Source of the DNA: CAZYSK01 sp964649415
Lineage (GTDB): Bacteria; Chloroflexota; Anaerolineae; B4-G1
NCBI GenBank assembly: GCA_964649415.1
Contig: CAZYSK010000105.1
Span: 1 to 17,324, forward strand
Length of the DNA stretch: 17,324 nt
Reading direction: 5' to 3'
The position numbers and the translations under genes are program-made. The first letter of the stretch is position 1; each line of letters starts with the position of its first letter. Positions 1 to 7,482 of the stretch are shown one piece after another. The notes beneath the pieces are model-generated. The model saw only the letters and a program-made list of their open reading frames with translations. It was not told where the DNA came from and ran no database searches.

Positions 1-97
1 CGAACGCCTGCCCCCGTTTTCCTCACCCCTTTGTCCCCTCCGTGATACGCTCACGGTGGATCCGAGGGGGGCCTCACTCTGTTCAGCGCCCGGGCCG
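1..97. other. Left flank, no gene seen
   Basis: No supported coding region lies before the end of the phosphatase gene. The only structure I see is a perfect inverted repeat, CCGTGA/TCACGG at 40-45 and 51-56 with a 5-base loop. It lies just past the 3' end of the minus-strand phosphatase gene. It has no T-tract, so a terminator role is not supported. Confidence 0.4.
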
Positions 98-649
98 CTA
101 CGGGTCGCAGCCGTCCTGGGCCAGGCGCGGGATCAGATCCCTGATCCCGCGCTCGATTTCAGCCAGGGCCTCCTCGGCCGGCGAGAGGTCGAGATCGTGG
201 ATGTGCCAGTATTCCACCGGTGCACGATCAATCTCCCAATCTCCCGATTTGCCATCACCCTCCGCTCTGTCCAGCCACTGAGGGAAACGCTCTGCGAGGA
301 GCGGACGGTGTTCCGCCTCTTTGAGCGCGATGACCAGATCGGCTTCTTCCAGGTCCCGTTCCTCTACTTGCCTTGGAGGCGGGATCGGCTCGTCTACCGA
401 GATGCCCCGTGCCTCCAGACCCCTGAGGGCGTGGGCGGATATCGGCCCCCAATCACTGACGACGTTCTCGGTAGCGAGACCTCGGGAATACGCTCGCCAG
501 CTCAGGCCAGCCTCCGCGGCGAGGGTGTTGAACAGCGTCTCGGCGAAGCGACTGCGATAGAAATTCCCCGTGCAGAGAAACAGCAGTCTGCGTGAGGCTG
601 GCTGCTTCTGTTGTGCATCCTGCGCATGGATGTGTTTTGTCTGCGTCAT
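98..649 (-). CDS. Low-molecular-weight protein tyrosine phosphatase family protein
   Basis: This 183-residue cytosolic protein carries the C-x5-R-S phosphate-binding loop near its N-terminus (CTGNFYRS, Cys26 to Arg32). That is the P-loop of the low-molecular-weight phosphatase/arsenate reductase fold. The family removes phosphate from phosphotyrosine, or in relatives reduces arsenate. The loop lacks the usual second cysteine (Phe-Tyr in place of x-Cys), and the acid region near the C-terminus reads WHIHDLDLS rather than the standard Asp-Pro, so the substrate is open. The start is uncertain: about 20 polar residues precede the first strand and the Shine-Dalgarno signal is weak, but no closer ATG exists. 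It begins 38 bases after the glgP stop on the same strand and is probably co-transcribed with it. Confidence 0.82.
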   Translation of the reverse strand: MTQTKHIHAQDAQQKQPASRRLLFLCTGNFYRSRFAETLFNTLAAEAGLSWRAYSRGLATENVVSDWGPISAHALRGLEARGISVDEPIPPPRQVEERDLEEADLVIALKEAEHRPLLAERFPQWLDRAEGDGKSGDWEIDRAPVEYWHIHDLDLSPAEEALAEIERGIRDLIPRLAQDGCDP

Positions 650-688
650 TGTCTCATCGTCATTGTGCTGCCCAGCGCCCCGCCCTGT

Positions 689-3250
689 CTAGGCCCAGAC
701 GATGAGGCCCGGCGGGAACGGCGTGCTCAGGTCTACGTGGTGAGGAAGCACGCGCACCGTGAAACCGTGCAGTCCGCTCCGATGGCAGGTGATGGCGCTG
801 GCCTGGTATCGATGGAGCTCCTCGTCTTCCGGCCCCGCGGGCTGCATCGGCATCGCGTGCCCGTCCACGATCTCCCCCGCGGCATCCACCTGCCCTATGT
901 AGAGCTCCACGGCCACGTCTTCAGGCGTGAGCGCGCCCAGATGCACCCGCGCCTCGACCTGGAACTCACCGCCGACCTGGACCTCCGCGAGGGACCTGGC
1001 GTTCACGGCCTCGACGTGAACCTGGGGCCAGCCCGCTTGCACGCGGGCCTTCCAGGCCGCCAGTGCCCTGGCGCAGGCCATCCCGTCCGCCGTGATCTCC
1101 CGATAATGGGCCGCCGCCGGCAGGTAGAAGGATTCGGTGTACTCGCCCACCATGCGGTGGGTGTTGAAGAAACGGCACAGCCCTCGGATAGATGCTTTCA
1201 TGCGGGCGATCCAACGGCGCGGCAGTCCGTCGCCTCCCCGTTCGTAGAAGGCGGGCACCACCTCTTGCTCCAGCAGGTCATACAGGGCTCCGGCCTCCAC
1301 CTGATCCTGATAGCTGCGATCGTCGTACGCCTCCTTCCGCCCGATGGCCCACCCGAATTCGGGCTGATAGGCCTCATCCCACCAGCCGTCCAGGATGCTC
1401 AGATTGAGGACGCCGTTGGCTGTGCCCTTCATACCGCTGGTACCGCTGGCCTCCCGGGGCCGGAGCGGTGTATTGAGCCACACGTCGGCCCCCTGCAGCA
1501 GGTAGCGGGCCACCGACATGTCGTAGTCCTCCAGAAAGACCAGCCGGTGCCGGAAGGGCTCACGCCGGGCCAGGTGAACGATCTGCTGGATCAGTTCCTT
1601 GCCCGGATTGTCGCGGGGATGTGCCTTGCCGGCGTATATGATCTGCACAGGCCGGTCGGGGTCGCTGACGATGCGCGCCAGCCGCTCTGGATCGCGCAGC
1701 AGCAGGGTCGCCCGCTTGTACGTCGCGAAGCGCCGGGCGAAGCCAATCGTCAGTGCCTCGGGGTTCAGGACCTCCCCGGCGATCTCGAGCGCGGTCTGAG
1801 ATGCACCGCGCCGTTGTAGCTGCTCTCGCAGGCGGCGACGGGTGAATGCCACCAGCCGCTCCCGCCTGCGCTCGTGGGTACGCCAAAGCTCTCCGGGCGC
1901 GATCTCGTCCGCCTGCTGCCAGATTGTCTGGTCGGCCAGTTCCTCGCGCCAGCGCGGCCCGAGGTAGCGATCGTACAGCTCCTTCATATCGCGCGAAATC
2001 CACGATGGGAAGTGCACGCCGTTGGTCACGTGGGAAATGGGGATCTCGTCCTCTGGCACTCCCGGCCAGAGCCCCTGCCACATGCGACGGCTGACCTGGC
2101 CGTGCAGCCGGCTGACACCGTTGCTGTGCGCAGCGAGGCGCAGGGCGAGGGTCGTCATGCAGAACGGCTCACCCGCGTCATCCGGGTTCTGCCGTCCCAG
2201 CGCCAGGAAGTCGCGAAACGGGATGCCCACGGCGTGTGCGTACGCGCCGAAATAGCGATGCATGAGATCTGGCGAGAAATAGTCTTGGCCGGCGGCCACC
2301 GGGGTGTGGGTCGTGAATACCAAACTTGCCGACGCGGCCTCTCGCGCCTCGGCGAAGGAGAGCCCGTGCCTCTCCATGAACCGCCGCATCCTCTCCAGGG
2401 CCAGAAACGCGGAGTGGCCCTCATTCATGTGATAGACAACCGGTGCCAGGTTCAAAACCTCCAGGGCGCGGTATCCGCCGATGCCCAGCACCATCTCCTG
2501 ACGTATGCGCATCTCGTGATCGCCGCCATACAGTTGGTCTGTGATATCGCGATCCTCAGGCCGATTGGCCGAGACGTTGGTGTCCAGCAGGTAAAGGGGG
2601 ACCCTGCCAACCTGCGCCCGCCACACCTGGGCAGTGACCTGCCGGTCGGGGTGGGGGACCTCGACCGTGAGCGGTTCTCCGCTCTCCTTGCGCTCCAGGG
2701 TGAGGGGCAGGTTGAGGAAGTCGTTGTTCTTGTACGCCTCCTGCTGCCAGCCGGCCTCGTTCAGGTACTGCTGAAAATACCCCTGCTGGTACAGCAGCCC
2801 GACCCCAATGAGAGGCACGCCCAGGTCGCTGGCGGACTTCAGATGATCGCCAGCCAGAACGCCCAACCCGCCGGCGAAGATGGACAGGCACTCGGTCATG
2901 CCGAACTCCGCCGAGAAGTAGGCCACCAGCGGGACGTCGCTGTCCCCGTGGGTCTTGCGGAACCAGGTGGACTCACTGGCCTTATAGGCGTCCAGGTCCC
3001 GCGCGACGCGCTCCAGGTGGGCCAGGAACCCCTCGTCGGAGGCCGCCTCCTCGAGCCGTGCTTGATCTATTGTCCCTAGCATAAGGACGGGGTTATGTCC
3101 CGTCCGCTCCCAAAGCGTGCTGTCCAGCCGCCGAAAGATCTCGATGGCGTCGTGATCCCACGACCAGCGCATGTTGTAGGCCAGCTCCCGCAGACCCTCC
3201 AGTGGAGCGGGAAGCGACGGGGTGGCGACGAAAGTATGAACAGGCTTCAT
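689..3250 (-). CDS. glgP: Alpha-glucan (glycogen/maltodextrin) phosphorylase
   Basis: This 853-residue cytosolic enzyme of glycosyltransferase family 35 splits alpha-1,4-glucan with phosphate to give glucose-1-phosphate, using pyridoxal phosphate. The N-terminal ~110 residues look like the DUF3417 domain of the short bacterial phosphorylase branch (MRWSWDHDAIEIFRRLD). The core has YHMNEGHSAF around the substrate histidine and the PLP motif GTSGMKGTANGVLNLS, with the Schiff-base lysine at about residue 608. The length suits the branch of roughly 850 residues. The start is well supported: AGGAGGTGA at 3266-3258 lies 7 bases before the ATG. It is divergent from the GntR regulator and followed by the phosphatase gene. 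The link to the sugar cluster across the divergent promoter is not certain; this may simply be a housekeeping neighbour. Confidence 0.95.
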   Translation of the reverse strand: MKPVHTFVATPSLPAPLEGLRELAYNMRWSWDHDAIEIFRRLDSTLWERTGHNPVLMLGTIDQARLEEAASDEGFLAHLERVARDLDAYKASESTWFRKTHGDSDVPLVAYFSAEFGMTECLSIFAGGLGVLAGDHLKSASDLGVPLIGVGLLYQQGYFQQYLNEAGWQQEAYKNNDFLNLPLTLERKESGEPLTVEVPHPDRQVTAQVWRAQVGRVPLYLLDTNVSANRPEDRDITDQLYGGDHEMRIRQEMVLGIGGYRALEVLNLAPVVYHMNEGHSAFLALERMRRFMERHGLSFAEAREAASASLVFTTHTPVAAGQDYFSPDLMHRYFGAYAHAVGIPFRDFLALGRQNPDDAGEPFCMTTLALRLAAHSNGVSRLHGQVSRRMWQGLWPGVPEDEIPISHVTNGVHFPSWISRDMKELYDRYLGPRWREELADQTIWQQADEIAPGELWRTHERRRERLVAFTRRRLREQLQRRGASQTALEIAGEVLNPEALTIGFARRFATYKRATLLLRDPERLARIVSDPDRPVQIIYAGKAHPRDNPGKELIQQIVHLARREPFRHRLVFLEDYDMSVARYLLQGADVWLNTPLRPREASGTSGMKGTANGVLNLSILDGWWDEAYQPEFGWAIGRKEAYDDRSYQDQVEAGALYDLLEQEVVPAFYERGGDGLPRRWIARMKASIRGLCRFFNTHRMVGEYTESFYLPAAAHYREITADGMACARALAAWKARVQAGWPQVHVEAVNARSLAEVQVGGEFQVEARVHLGALTPEDVAVELYIGQVDAAGEIVDGHAMPMQPAGPEDEELHRYQASAITCHRSGLHGFTVRVLPHHVDLSTPFPPGLIVWA

Positions 3251-3326
3251 GGCGATTTCACCTCCTGGGAACTACGAGGAGCCGGGGGCAAGCCCCGGGT
3301 CTATGCCAATGCGTACCGTGTTACAC

Positions 3327-3355
3327 AGTATACCATTATCGCACGTTTTTATTAA
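3327..3355 (-). promoter_or_regulatory. Candidate promoter of glgP
   Basis: On the minus strand, TTAATA (3355-3350) and TATACT (3332-3327) are separated by exactly 17 bases. This matches 4/6 and 5/6 of the sigma-70 consensus. The predicted leader of about 70 nt contains a GC-rich hairpin (arms CCGGGG/CCCCGG, 3282-3287 and 3293-3298) before the Shine-Dalgarno. One GTATAC core (3328-3333) overlaps the -10, the same core that is repeated at the regulator promoter. Confidence 0.5.
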
Positions 3356-3450
3356 CCTGGCGTTAATGGATGGTTAGCGGTTCCAAAACGCTCGGATGTC
3401 TGCACGCGCGGTTTTCCAGGTGGACTTCAGGCCGATTTCCGAGGAAATGC

Positions 3451-3479
3451 TTGACAAGGCGAATGTTCTATAGTATACT
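3451..3479 (+). promoter_or_regulatory. Strong sigma-70-type promoter of the GntR regulator gene
   Basis: A perfect TTGACA (3451-3456), a 17-base spacer and TATACT (3474-3479) form a near-consensus promoter. Transcription is expected to start near 3486, giving a leader of about 100 nt. The spacer and the initial transcribed region are AT-rich compared with the surrounding DNA. Confidence 0.82.
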
Positions 3480-3502
3480 GTATACAAGCATACAGGTATA
3501 CC
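3472..3502. promoter_or_regulatory. Candidate GntR operator: clustered GTATAC palindromes
   Basis: Three perfect 8-base palindromes, AGTATACT (3472-3479), TGTATACA (3479-3486) and GGTATACC (3495-3502), share the core GTATAC. A one-mismatch core, GCATAC, sits at 3488-3493. Core starts are at 3473, 3480, 3488 and 3496, a spacing of 7, 8 and 8 bases. They cover the -10 and the likely start site of the regulator gene. GntR/FCD proteins typically bind short palindromes of the T-x-GT-x-AC-x-A type, so autorepression is the natural reading. Binding itself is inferred. Confidence 0.6.
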
Positions 3503-3585
3503 AGATAACCCCTTTTGATGGACCATACCTGAGCACCGGATATCTAATCCGCCCTGTCCAACTGGGCAAACCGTGAGGAGAGCTG

Positions 3586-4281
3586 GTGGTGGCACACCTG
3601 TTCGACAAGGCAGTACCGAGGACATTGCGGGCCGAAGTCGTGGATATGATCCGCGACGCCATCGTAACGGGCAAGCTCAGTCCCGGCGAGCGGCTGAAGG
3701 AGAACGATCTCGCGGAACAGATGTCTGTCAGCCGCAGCCCCGTCCGGGAAGCCTTTCGCCAGTTGGAGCAAGAGGGACTGATCGTCAGCATTCCCAACCA
3801 GGGCAGCTTCGTCAAGGCCTTCGACGAGGACGACGTGAGAGAGATCTTCACGTTGCGCGCGGCGCTGGAAGACCTGGCGTGTGAAATCGTCCTGAGGGAA
3901 GGCAAGCTCCAGCCGGCGGACTTCGACCGCCTCGAGGCATACATCGAACGCCAACGAGAGGCTATCCAGGCGCGGGATTTCGACTGGCTGACCGATCTGG
4001 ACATGGACTTCCACGAGTTCATCTGTGCGAAATCTGGATTCGGGCGTCTGTTGAAGATGTGGCGCAGCCTGCGCGCGCAGATCCAGGTGCTGTTCTACCA
4101 ACGCTTCCGAGCCTTCGACTGGGTACCAGAGACGGTGGACGTCGACCATTCAGCTATTCTCGAGGCCTTGCGCTGCGGCGATGCGGCGCAGTTCTCTCGG
4201 CTAAACACAGAGGTGAACGCGAGGGTGGCTGAGGAATGTGTCCAGGTACTTCGCTCAATCGCCAACGGCCACGAGGTGTGA
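3586..4281 (+). CDS. GntR family transcriptional regulator, FCD (FadR) subfamily
   Basis: This is a 231-residue DNA-binding regulator. Residues ~8-75 form the winged helix typical of GntR proteins (LSPGERLKENDLAEQMSVSR, then SPVREAFRQLEQEGLI). Residues ~80-215 match the all-helical FCD ligand domain, with the Asp-x3-His pair in DMDFHEFI and a later Asp-His (VDHSAIL). The C-terminal position where many relatives carry a third metal-binding His seems to be occupied by another residue (LNTEVNARV), so metal binding may differ. FCD regulators often respond to sugar acids or other small carboxylates. GTG at 3586 is chosen because GAGGAG at 3575-3580 is well spaced. It heads the plus-strand cluster and probably controls it and itself. 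Confidence 0.92.
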   Translation: MVAHLFDKAVPRTLRAEVVDMIRDAIVTGKLSPGERLKENDLAEQMSVSRSPVREAFRQLEQEGLIVSIPNQGSFVKAFDEDDVREIFTLRAALEDLACEIVLREGKLQPADFDRLEAYIERQREAIQARDFDWLTDLDMDFHEFICAKSGFGRLLKMWRSLRAQIQVLFYQRFRAFDWVPETVDVDHSAILEALRCGDAAQFSRLNTEVNARVAEECVQVLRSIANGHEV

Positions 4282-4467
4282 TTCGGGTTCGTTGTAAGCA
4301 AATCTGTCAGATCTTGATCGTGCCGGTGGCTGAGTGGTCACATCTGGCGTTTGATTGAATCTGGCAATGCTGCTTGTCCCTTCTTCAGTGGAAGCGCAGC
4401 GGGGGGAGTCTCCTCGTTGGACTGGGGCACGGCATTGCAGGATCGACTATCTCTGCAGAGGTTATCG

Positions 4468-5448
4468 ATGAATATTCACTACTCCGTTATCCTCGCCTTC
4501 ATGGGCCAGATGCAGGACCGCTTCGCCACGTACTACACACCCAGGGATTTGACCGACAAGCTCGCGCTGAGCGCCGGGATCGAGGGCGTGCAAGGCGTCG
4601 AGGCAATCTATCCGTCCGACTTCCAGGGGATGACTCCCGGAACCTACCGGCAGCTTCTGGACAAGAACGGCTTGACAGTTTCCTCGGTCAACGTCAACGT
4701 CAAGTCGGAACCCAAATTCCACTATGGCGCGCTGACTTCGCGCGACCCGGGCATCCGTGCCGAGGCAGTGCAGTACCTCAAGGCTGGTATGGATTGGGCA
4801 GCCGACCTGGGGGTCAACCTGGTAACCGTGTGTCCGCTATCGGACGGCCATGACTATCCCTTCGAAATAGACTACGGCCACGCGTGGCGGTGGTTGGTGG
4901 CGTGTATCGGCGAAGCTGCCGCGCATCGCCCCGAGGTCCGGCTGAGTGTGGAGTACAAGCAGAGCGAGCCACGCGCCCGGGTCATCGTGCCCAATGCCGG
5001 AGTTGTCCTGCACCTGTGTGAGCAGATCGGCCTGGACAACGTCGGTCTGACGGTAGACCTGGGCCATTCGCTCTACGCAGCCGAGACGCCGGCCCAGGTG
5101 CTCAGCCTGGTGGCCCAGGCCGAGCGCCTGTTCTTGGTCCACATCAACGACAACTATCGGAATTGGGACTGGGACTTGATGCCCGCCACCGTGAATTACT
5201 GGGATTGGCTGGAGTGCTTCCTGGTGCTGGACGAAATCGGCTACGATGGTTGGCTGGTGTCGGATATCTTCCCGTCGCGTACCGACCCTGTAAAGACGCT
5301 TTCTGCCTGCTATCGGACGATTCTGTACGCCGAGAGACTGCTCGACAGGTTTGGGCGTGAGAGACTGCGGGAGATGGTCCGCCAGGGCGACGTGATCCAG
5401 GTCTTTGACGAGTTTCAGAGCTTGATGCTTGGGGATAGGTCCGCCTGA
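4468..5448 (+). CDS. Sugar phosphate isomerase/epimerase-like TIM-barrel protein
   Basis: A 326-residue cytosolic protein of the xylose-isomerase-like TIM barrel (AP endonuclease family 2 fold). These enzymes isomerise or epimerise sugars or keto acids at a divalent metal. Likely metal or catalytic residues are Glu162 (VEYKQSEPR), Asp197 and His200 (VDLGH), His225 (LVHIND) and Asp266 (VSDIF), where many relatives have Glu. ATG 4468 is preferred over an in-frame TTG at 4351: the barrel's first strand starts right after it (NIHYSVILAF), CAGAGG at 4456-4461 serves as Shine-Dalgarno, and the extra 39 residues look non-coding. The gene follows the regulator after a 186-base gap, so it may have its own promoter, though I see no clear one. 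Substrate unknown. Confidence 0.85.
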   Translation: MNIHYSVILAFMGQMQDRFATYYTPRDLTDKLALSAGIEGVQGVEAIYPSDFQGMTPGTYRQLLDKNGLTVSSVNVNVKSEPKFHYGALTSRDPGIRAEAVQYLKAGMDWAADLGVNLVTVCPLSDGHDYPFEIDYGHAWRWLVACIGEAAAHRPEVRLSVEYKQSEPRARVIVPNAGVVLHLCEQIGLDNVGLTVDLGHSLYAAETPAQVLSLVAQAERLFLVHINDNYRNWDWDLMPATVNYWDWLECFLVLDEIGYDGWLVSDIFPSRTDPVKTLSACYRTILYAERLLDRFGRERLREMVRQGDVIQVFDEFQSLMLGDRSA

Positions 5449-5503
5449 GCTAGAGGTGGTGTCGATCATCCTTCCCGGGTTTGTAGCCAGGGCAAGAACG
5501 GCC

Positions 5504-5687
5504 AGACCTGCAAGGTCTCGATGGCCGGATGCCCTGCTTCAGCAGGGGTACTCGAAAGGAGGTGGTGCGAGTCGAGACGACGTGTGCATAGGGGCGCACA
5601 AGTCATGCCCCCCGACTTGTCGTAGAGACATGACCTGTGCGCAAGAACTGTGTGGACGTGACTCCACACAACTAGTCTACCAGTTGT
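5504..5687 (+). promoter_or_regulatory. Hairpin-rich leader of the binding-protein gene
   Basis: At least five inverted repeats occur in order: AGACCT/AGGTCT (5504-5509, 5513-5518); CCCTGCT/AGCAGGG (5532-5538, 5541-5547); a 14-base stem with one mismatch (5594-5607 with 5629-5642); TGTGTGGA/TCCACACA (5649-5656, 5663-5670); and ACAACT/AGTTGT (5668-5673, 5682-5687). The third competes with ACAAGTC/GACTTGT (5598-5604, 5614-5620), and the last two overlap. A free-standing AAAGGAGGTGG (5555-5565) resembles a ribosome site, but only a tiny frame of under 10 codons follows it. I do not recognise a known riboswitch class. Confidence 0.45.
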
Positions 5688-5713
5688 TTGCCCAAAGTCA
5701 AGGAGGTAAAGAA

Positions 5714-7126
5714 ATGAGCAAGATCTCACGTCGTGATTTCCTGCGCTGGACCGCGGTCGGCGGTGCCGGCATCGTCGTCTCCGCCTGCGCTCCACAGGTT
5801 GTTGAGAAGACCGTGGAGGTGCCGGTTGAGGTCACGAAGATCGTCGAGGTCGAGAAGGAGGTCCAGGTCGAGGTCGAGAAGGAGGTCGAGAAGATCGTTG
5901 AGGTTACCGCCGCGCCTCCAGAGACGTTCCCCTCGGGTCTCTCAGGCGACCTCGAGATGGTCATGCGCAACAGCTTCATCTCGGACATGAATGTGATCCA
6001 GGAGAATCAGATCGCACAGTTCGCCGCGAACACCGGCGTTGACATTGAGGCTTCTTGGGCCAAGGAATGGCGGCAGATGTACGCGGCCGCGGTGGAGAAC
6101 AAGACTGGTGACATCGCCGAGCTCTTCGGGCCTGATCCGATGGTCTTCGGCGACAGCCTGGAAGATCTCACCGATATCTGCGAAGAACTGGCCGCTGAAT
6201 ACGGTGGCTGGTACGATGTCGCCAAGGACGTCAGTGTGGATGCGAGCGGTGTGTGGCGCTGTATCCCCCGTGCCTATACGGCGCACGCGTTCAACTATCG
6301 GACGAGCTTCTTCGAGGAAGCCGGCTATCCCGATGGATGCAAGACGTACGATGACTTCCTGGACTGCGCGACCAAGCTGGTGGACGCGGGCCTGCCCCCG
6401 ATGGGGAACACCGTCAGCCAGGCCGGGCCGAACGACTCTGCCAGCTTCTGCTACTCGCTGCTGTGGTCCTTCGGTGGCATGGAGGTCGAGGAGGATGGCA
6501 AGACGGTCGCCATCAACTCGCAGGAGACGCGTGACGCGCTCAAGTGGATGATCGAGTTCGGCAAGGTCGCATACGAGGGTATCACCGGCTTCGACGAGGG
6601 CGCTAACAACCAGGCCTTCATGGGTGGGGACATCGCCTGCACCCAGAACGCGACCAGCATCTACTGGGCATCGGAGAGCCAGGCCCCCGATGTGCACAAT
6701 GACATGGGTCACTTCAAGTACCCGGCTGGGCCGGGGGGCTATCATCAGCTCGTCGAGATGAACGAATTGGCGCTCTTCGCTCACAGCGAGAACAAGGAGG
6801 CCGGCAAGGCAGTTCTGCGCTGGCTGATGGAGCCCGATCAGTTCGTCCCGTTGATGCAGATCGGCATCACCTTCTACACACCGCTGCTTTTCGACTATGA
6901 TGAGAATCCCGCCATGCCGTTCAACGTAGATCCGGCCTACGTTCCGCTGAAGGGGTTGGCCCACGACGGGCACATGCCCGGCTGGCCCTCCAAGCCTTCG
7001 CGCGCGTCGGGCGAGGCGTACAGCAACCAGACCATCGTGAACATGTTCGCCTCCGTGCTGCTCGGTGACGACATCGAGACAGCCGTCCAGCGGGCAGAGG
7101 AAGAACTGAAGGCGGTATACGGATAG
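5714..7126 (+). CDS. ABC transporter solute-binding lipoprotein (CUT1 sugar type), Tat-exported
   Basis: A 470-residue extracytoplasmic binding protein of family-1 (MalE-like) type that captures a sugar and delivers it to the two permeases downstream. The start has a twin-arginine motif (SRRDFLRW, residues 5-12), a short hydrophobic stretch and a lipobox ending at Cys25 (VVSAC). Export by Tat and membrane anchoring are therefore expected. Residues ~29-62 are a charged Val/Glu/Lys linker, likely a coiled spacer. The mature domain contains typical family segments (SFCYSLLWSFGGMEVEE, MGGDIACTQNATSIYW). ATG 5714 is certain: AGGAGGT at 5701-5707 is ideally placed. The same frame stays open upstream to 5429, but that part would bury the signal peptide. 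A 356-base gap separates it from the permeases. Ligand unknown. Confidence 0.93.
   Translation: MSKISRRDFLRWTAVGGAGIVVSACAPQVVEKTVEVPVEVTKIVEVEKEVQVEVEKEVEKIVEVTAAPPETFPSGLSGDLEMVMRNSFISDMNVIQENQIAQFAANTGVDIEASWAKEWRQMYAAAVENKTGDIAELFGPDPMVFGDSLEDLTDICEELAAEYGGWYDVAKDVSVDASGVWRCIPRAYTAHAFNYRTSFFEEAGYPDGCKTYDDFLDCATKLVDAGLPPMGNTVSQAGPNDSASFCYSLLWSFGGMEVEEDGKTVAINSQETRDALKWMIEFGKVAYEGITGFDEGANNQAFMGGDIACTQNATSIYWASESQAPDVHNDMGHFKYPAGPGGYHQLVEMNELALFAHSENKEAGKAVLRWLMEPDQFVPLMQIGITFYTPLLFDYDENPAMPFNVDPAYVPLKGLAHDGHMPGWPSKPSRASGEAYSNQTIVNMFASVLLGDDIETAVQRAEEELKAVYG
5843..5887 (+). repeat. In-gene direct repeat coding the Val-Glu/Lys-Glu linker
   Basis: An exact 21-base direct repeat (5843-5863 and 5867-5887, period 24) lies in the linker after the lipobox and encodes units like VEVEKEV. 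The period is a multiple of 3, so unit gain or loss would keep the reading frame and only change the length of the membrane tether. Confidence 0.8.
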
Positions 7127-7256
7127 ACGACGGGCTACAGCCTGAGTAGCCAGCAGGGATGCAGCGGATGCCGTCCGACCGCTGCGGTCGGCACCGTCTG
7201 CGGTCGGCAACATCCGGGCGGTCCGTGTGGGTCAGGTGGACCGTCGTCGTCCCGAC

Positions 7257-7320
7257 GGCGCGCCATCGGAATGGCGCCTTTGTAGGCGGCGGCGCGCCAT
7301 CGGAATGGCGCCTTTGTAGG
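7257..7320 (+). repeat. Tandem 30-base palindromic repeat (two copies)
   Basis: Two identical 30-base copies (7257-7286 and 7291-7320) are separated by 4 bases. Each folds through GCGCCAT/ATGGCGC with a CGGA loop (first copy 7260-7266 with 7271-7277) and ends in CTTTGTAGG. The exact identity suggests recent duplication. The GTAG next to the stem resembles the head of REP-type elements. Confidence 0.85.
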
Positions 7321-7421
7321 GATGATTGCATGGGAACTCGGGCGGACGCACGACCGATGTCCGCGCGTGTATCGGTTCCCAACGGTGGGGGTGGGGTCTC
7401 CCCGCCCGATGAGGATGCCAT

Positions 7422-7453
7422 AGGGGAGTGTGGGCCCAGGCCCACGCTCCCCT
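7422..7453 (+). promoter_or_regulatory. Long hairpin just before the permease ribosome site
   Basis: Arms 7422-7436 and 7439-7453 pair over 15 bases with a single U-G wobble. The formal loop is 2 nt, so the tip must open. It ends 14 bases before the CGGAGG Shine-Dalgarno (7468-7473) of the first permease and has no T-tract. An RNA-stabilising or processing role fits better than termination. Confidence 0.6.
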
Positions 7454-7482
7454 GAAGCAGAGACAGGCGGAGGCCGTGGGGG

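Larger units (their letters stand above)
7127..7482 (+). promoter_or_regulatory. Structured intergenic region between binding protein and permease
   Basis: No gene is supported in these 356 bases, but they are full of inverted repeats. GGCTAC/GTAGCC (7133-7138, 7146-7151) comes just after the stop. CCGACCG/CGGTCGG (7175-7181, 7185-7191) follows. Two copies of a 30-base palindromic unit occupy 7257-7320. A nested pair has outer arms TGGGAAC/GTTCCCA (7331-7337, 7375-7381) and inner arms GCGGAC/GTCCGC (7342-7347, 7359-7364). A 15-base stem (7422-7453) comes last. No promoter or T-tract terminator is clear. By analogy with the REP elements between malE and malF in Escherichia coli, the region may stabilise the upstream message or reduce readthrough, yielding more binding protein than permease. 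Confidence 0.6.

Noticed and set aside
689..3079. Long open frames on the plus strand opposite glgP (about 400 codons each, 611-1819 and 1874-3079)
   Set aside because: They are antisense to a clearly conserved phosphorylase and show no recognisable motifs; high GC content lengthens such shadows.
4322..4380. tRNA-like stretch containing GGCTGAGTGGT, resembling a Ser or Leu tRNA D-arm
   Set aside because: I could not find matching acceptor, anticodon or T stems, so there is no support for a tRNA or a clear remnant.
5555..5591. Short leader peptide after AAAGGAGGTGG
   Set aside because: The GTG codons are too close to the Shine-Dalgarno-like run, and the frame is only about nine codons with no regulatory codon bias.
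5429..5713. In-frame upstream extension of the binding protein by 95 codons
   Set aside because: It would bury the Tat signal and lipobox, and a near-perfect Shine-Dalgarno precedes ATG 5714.
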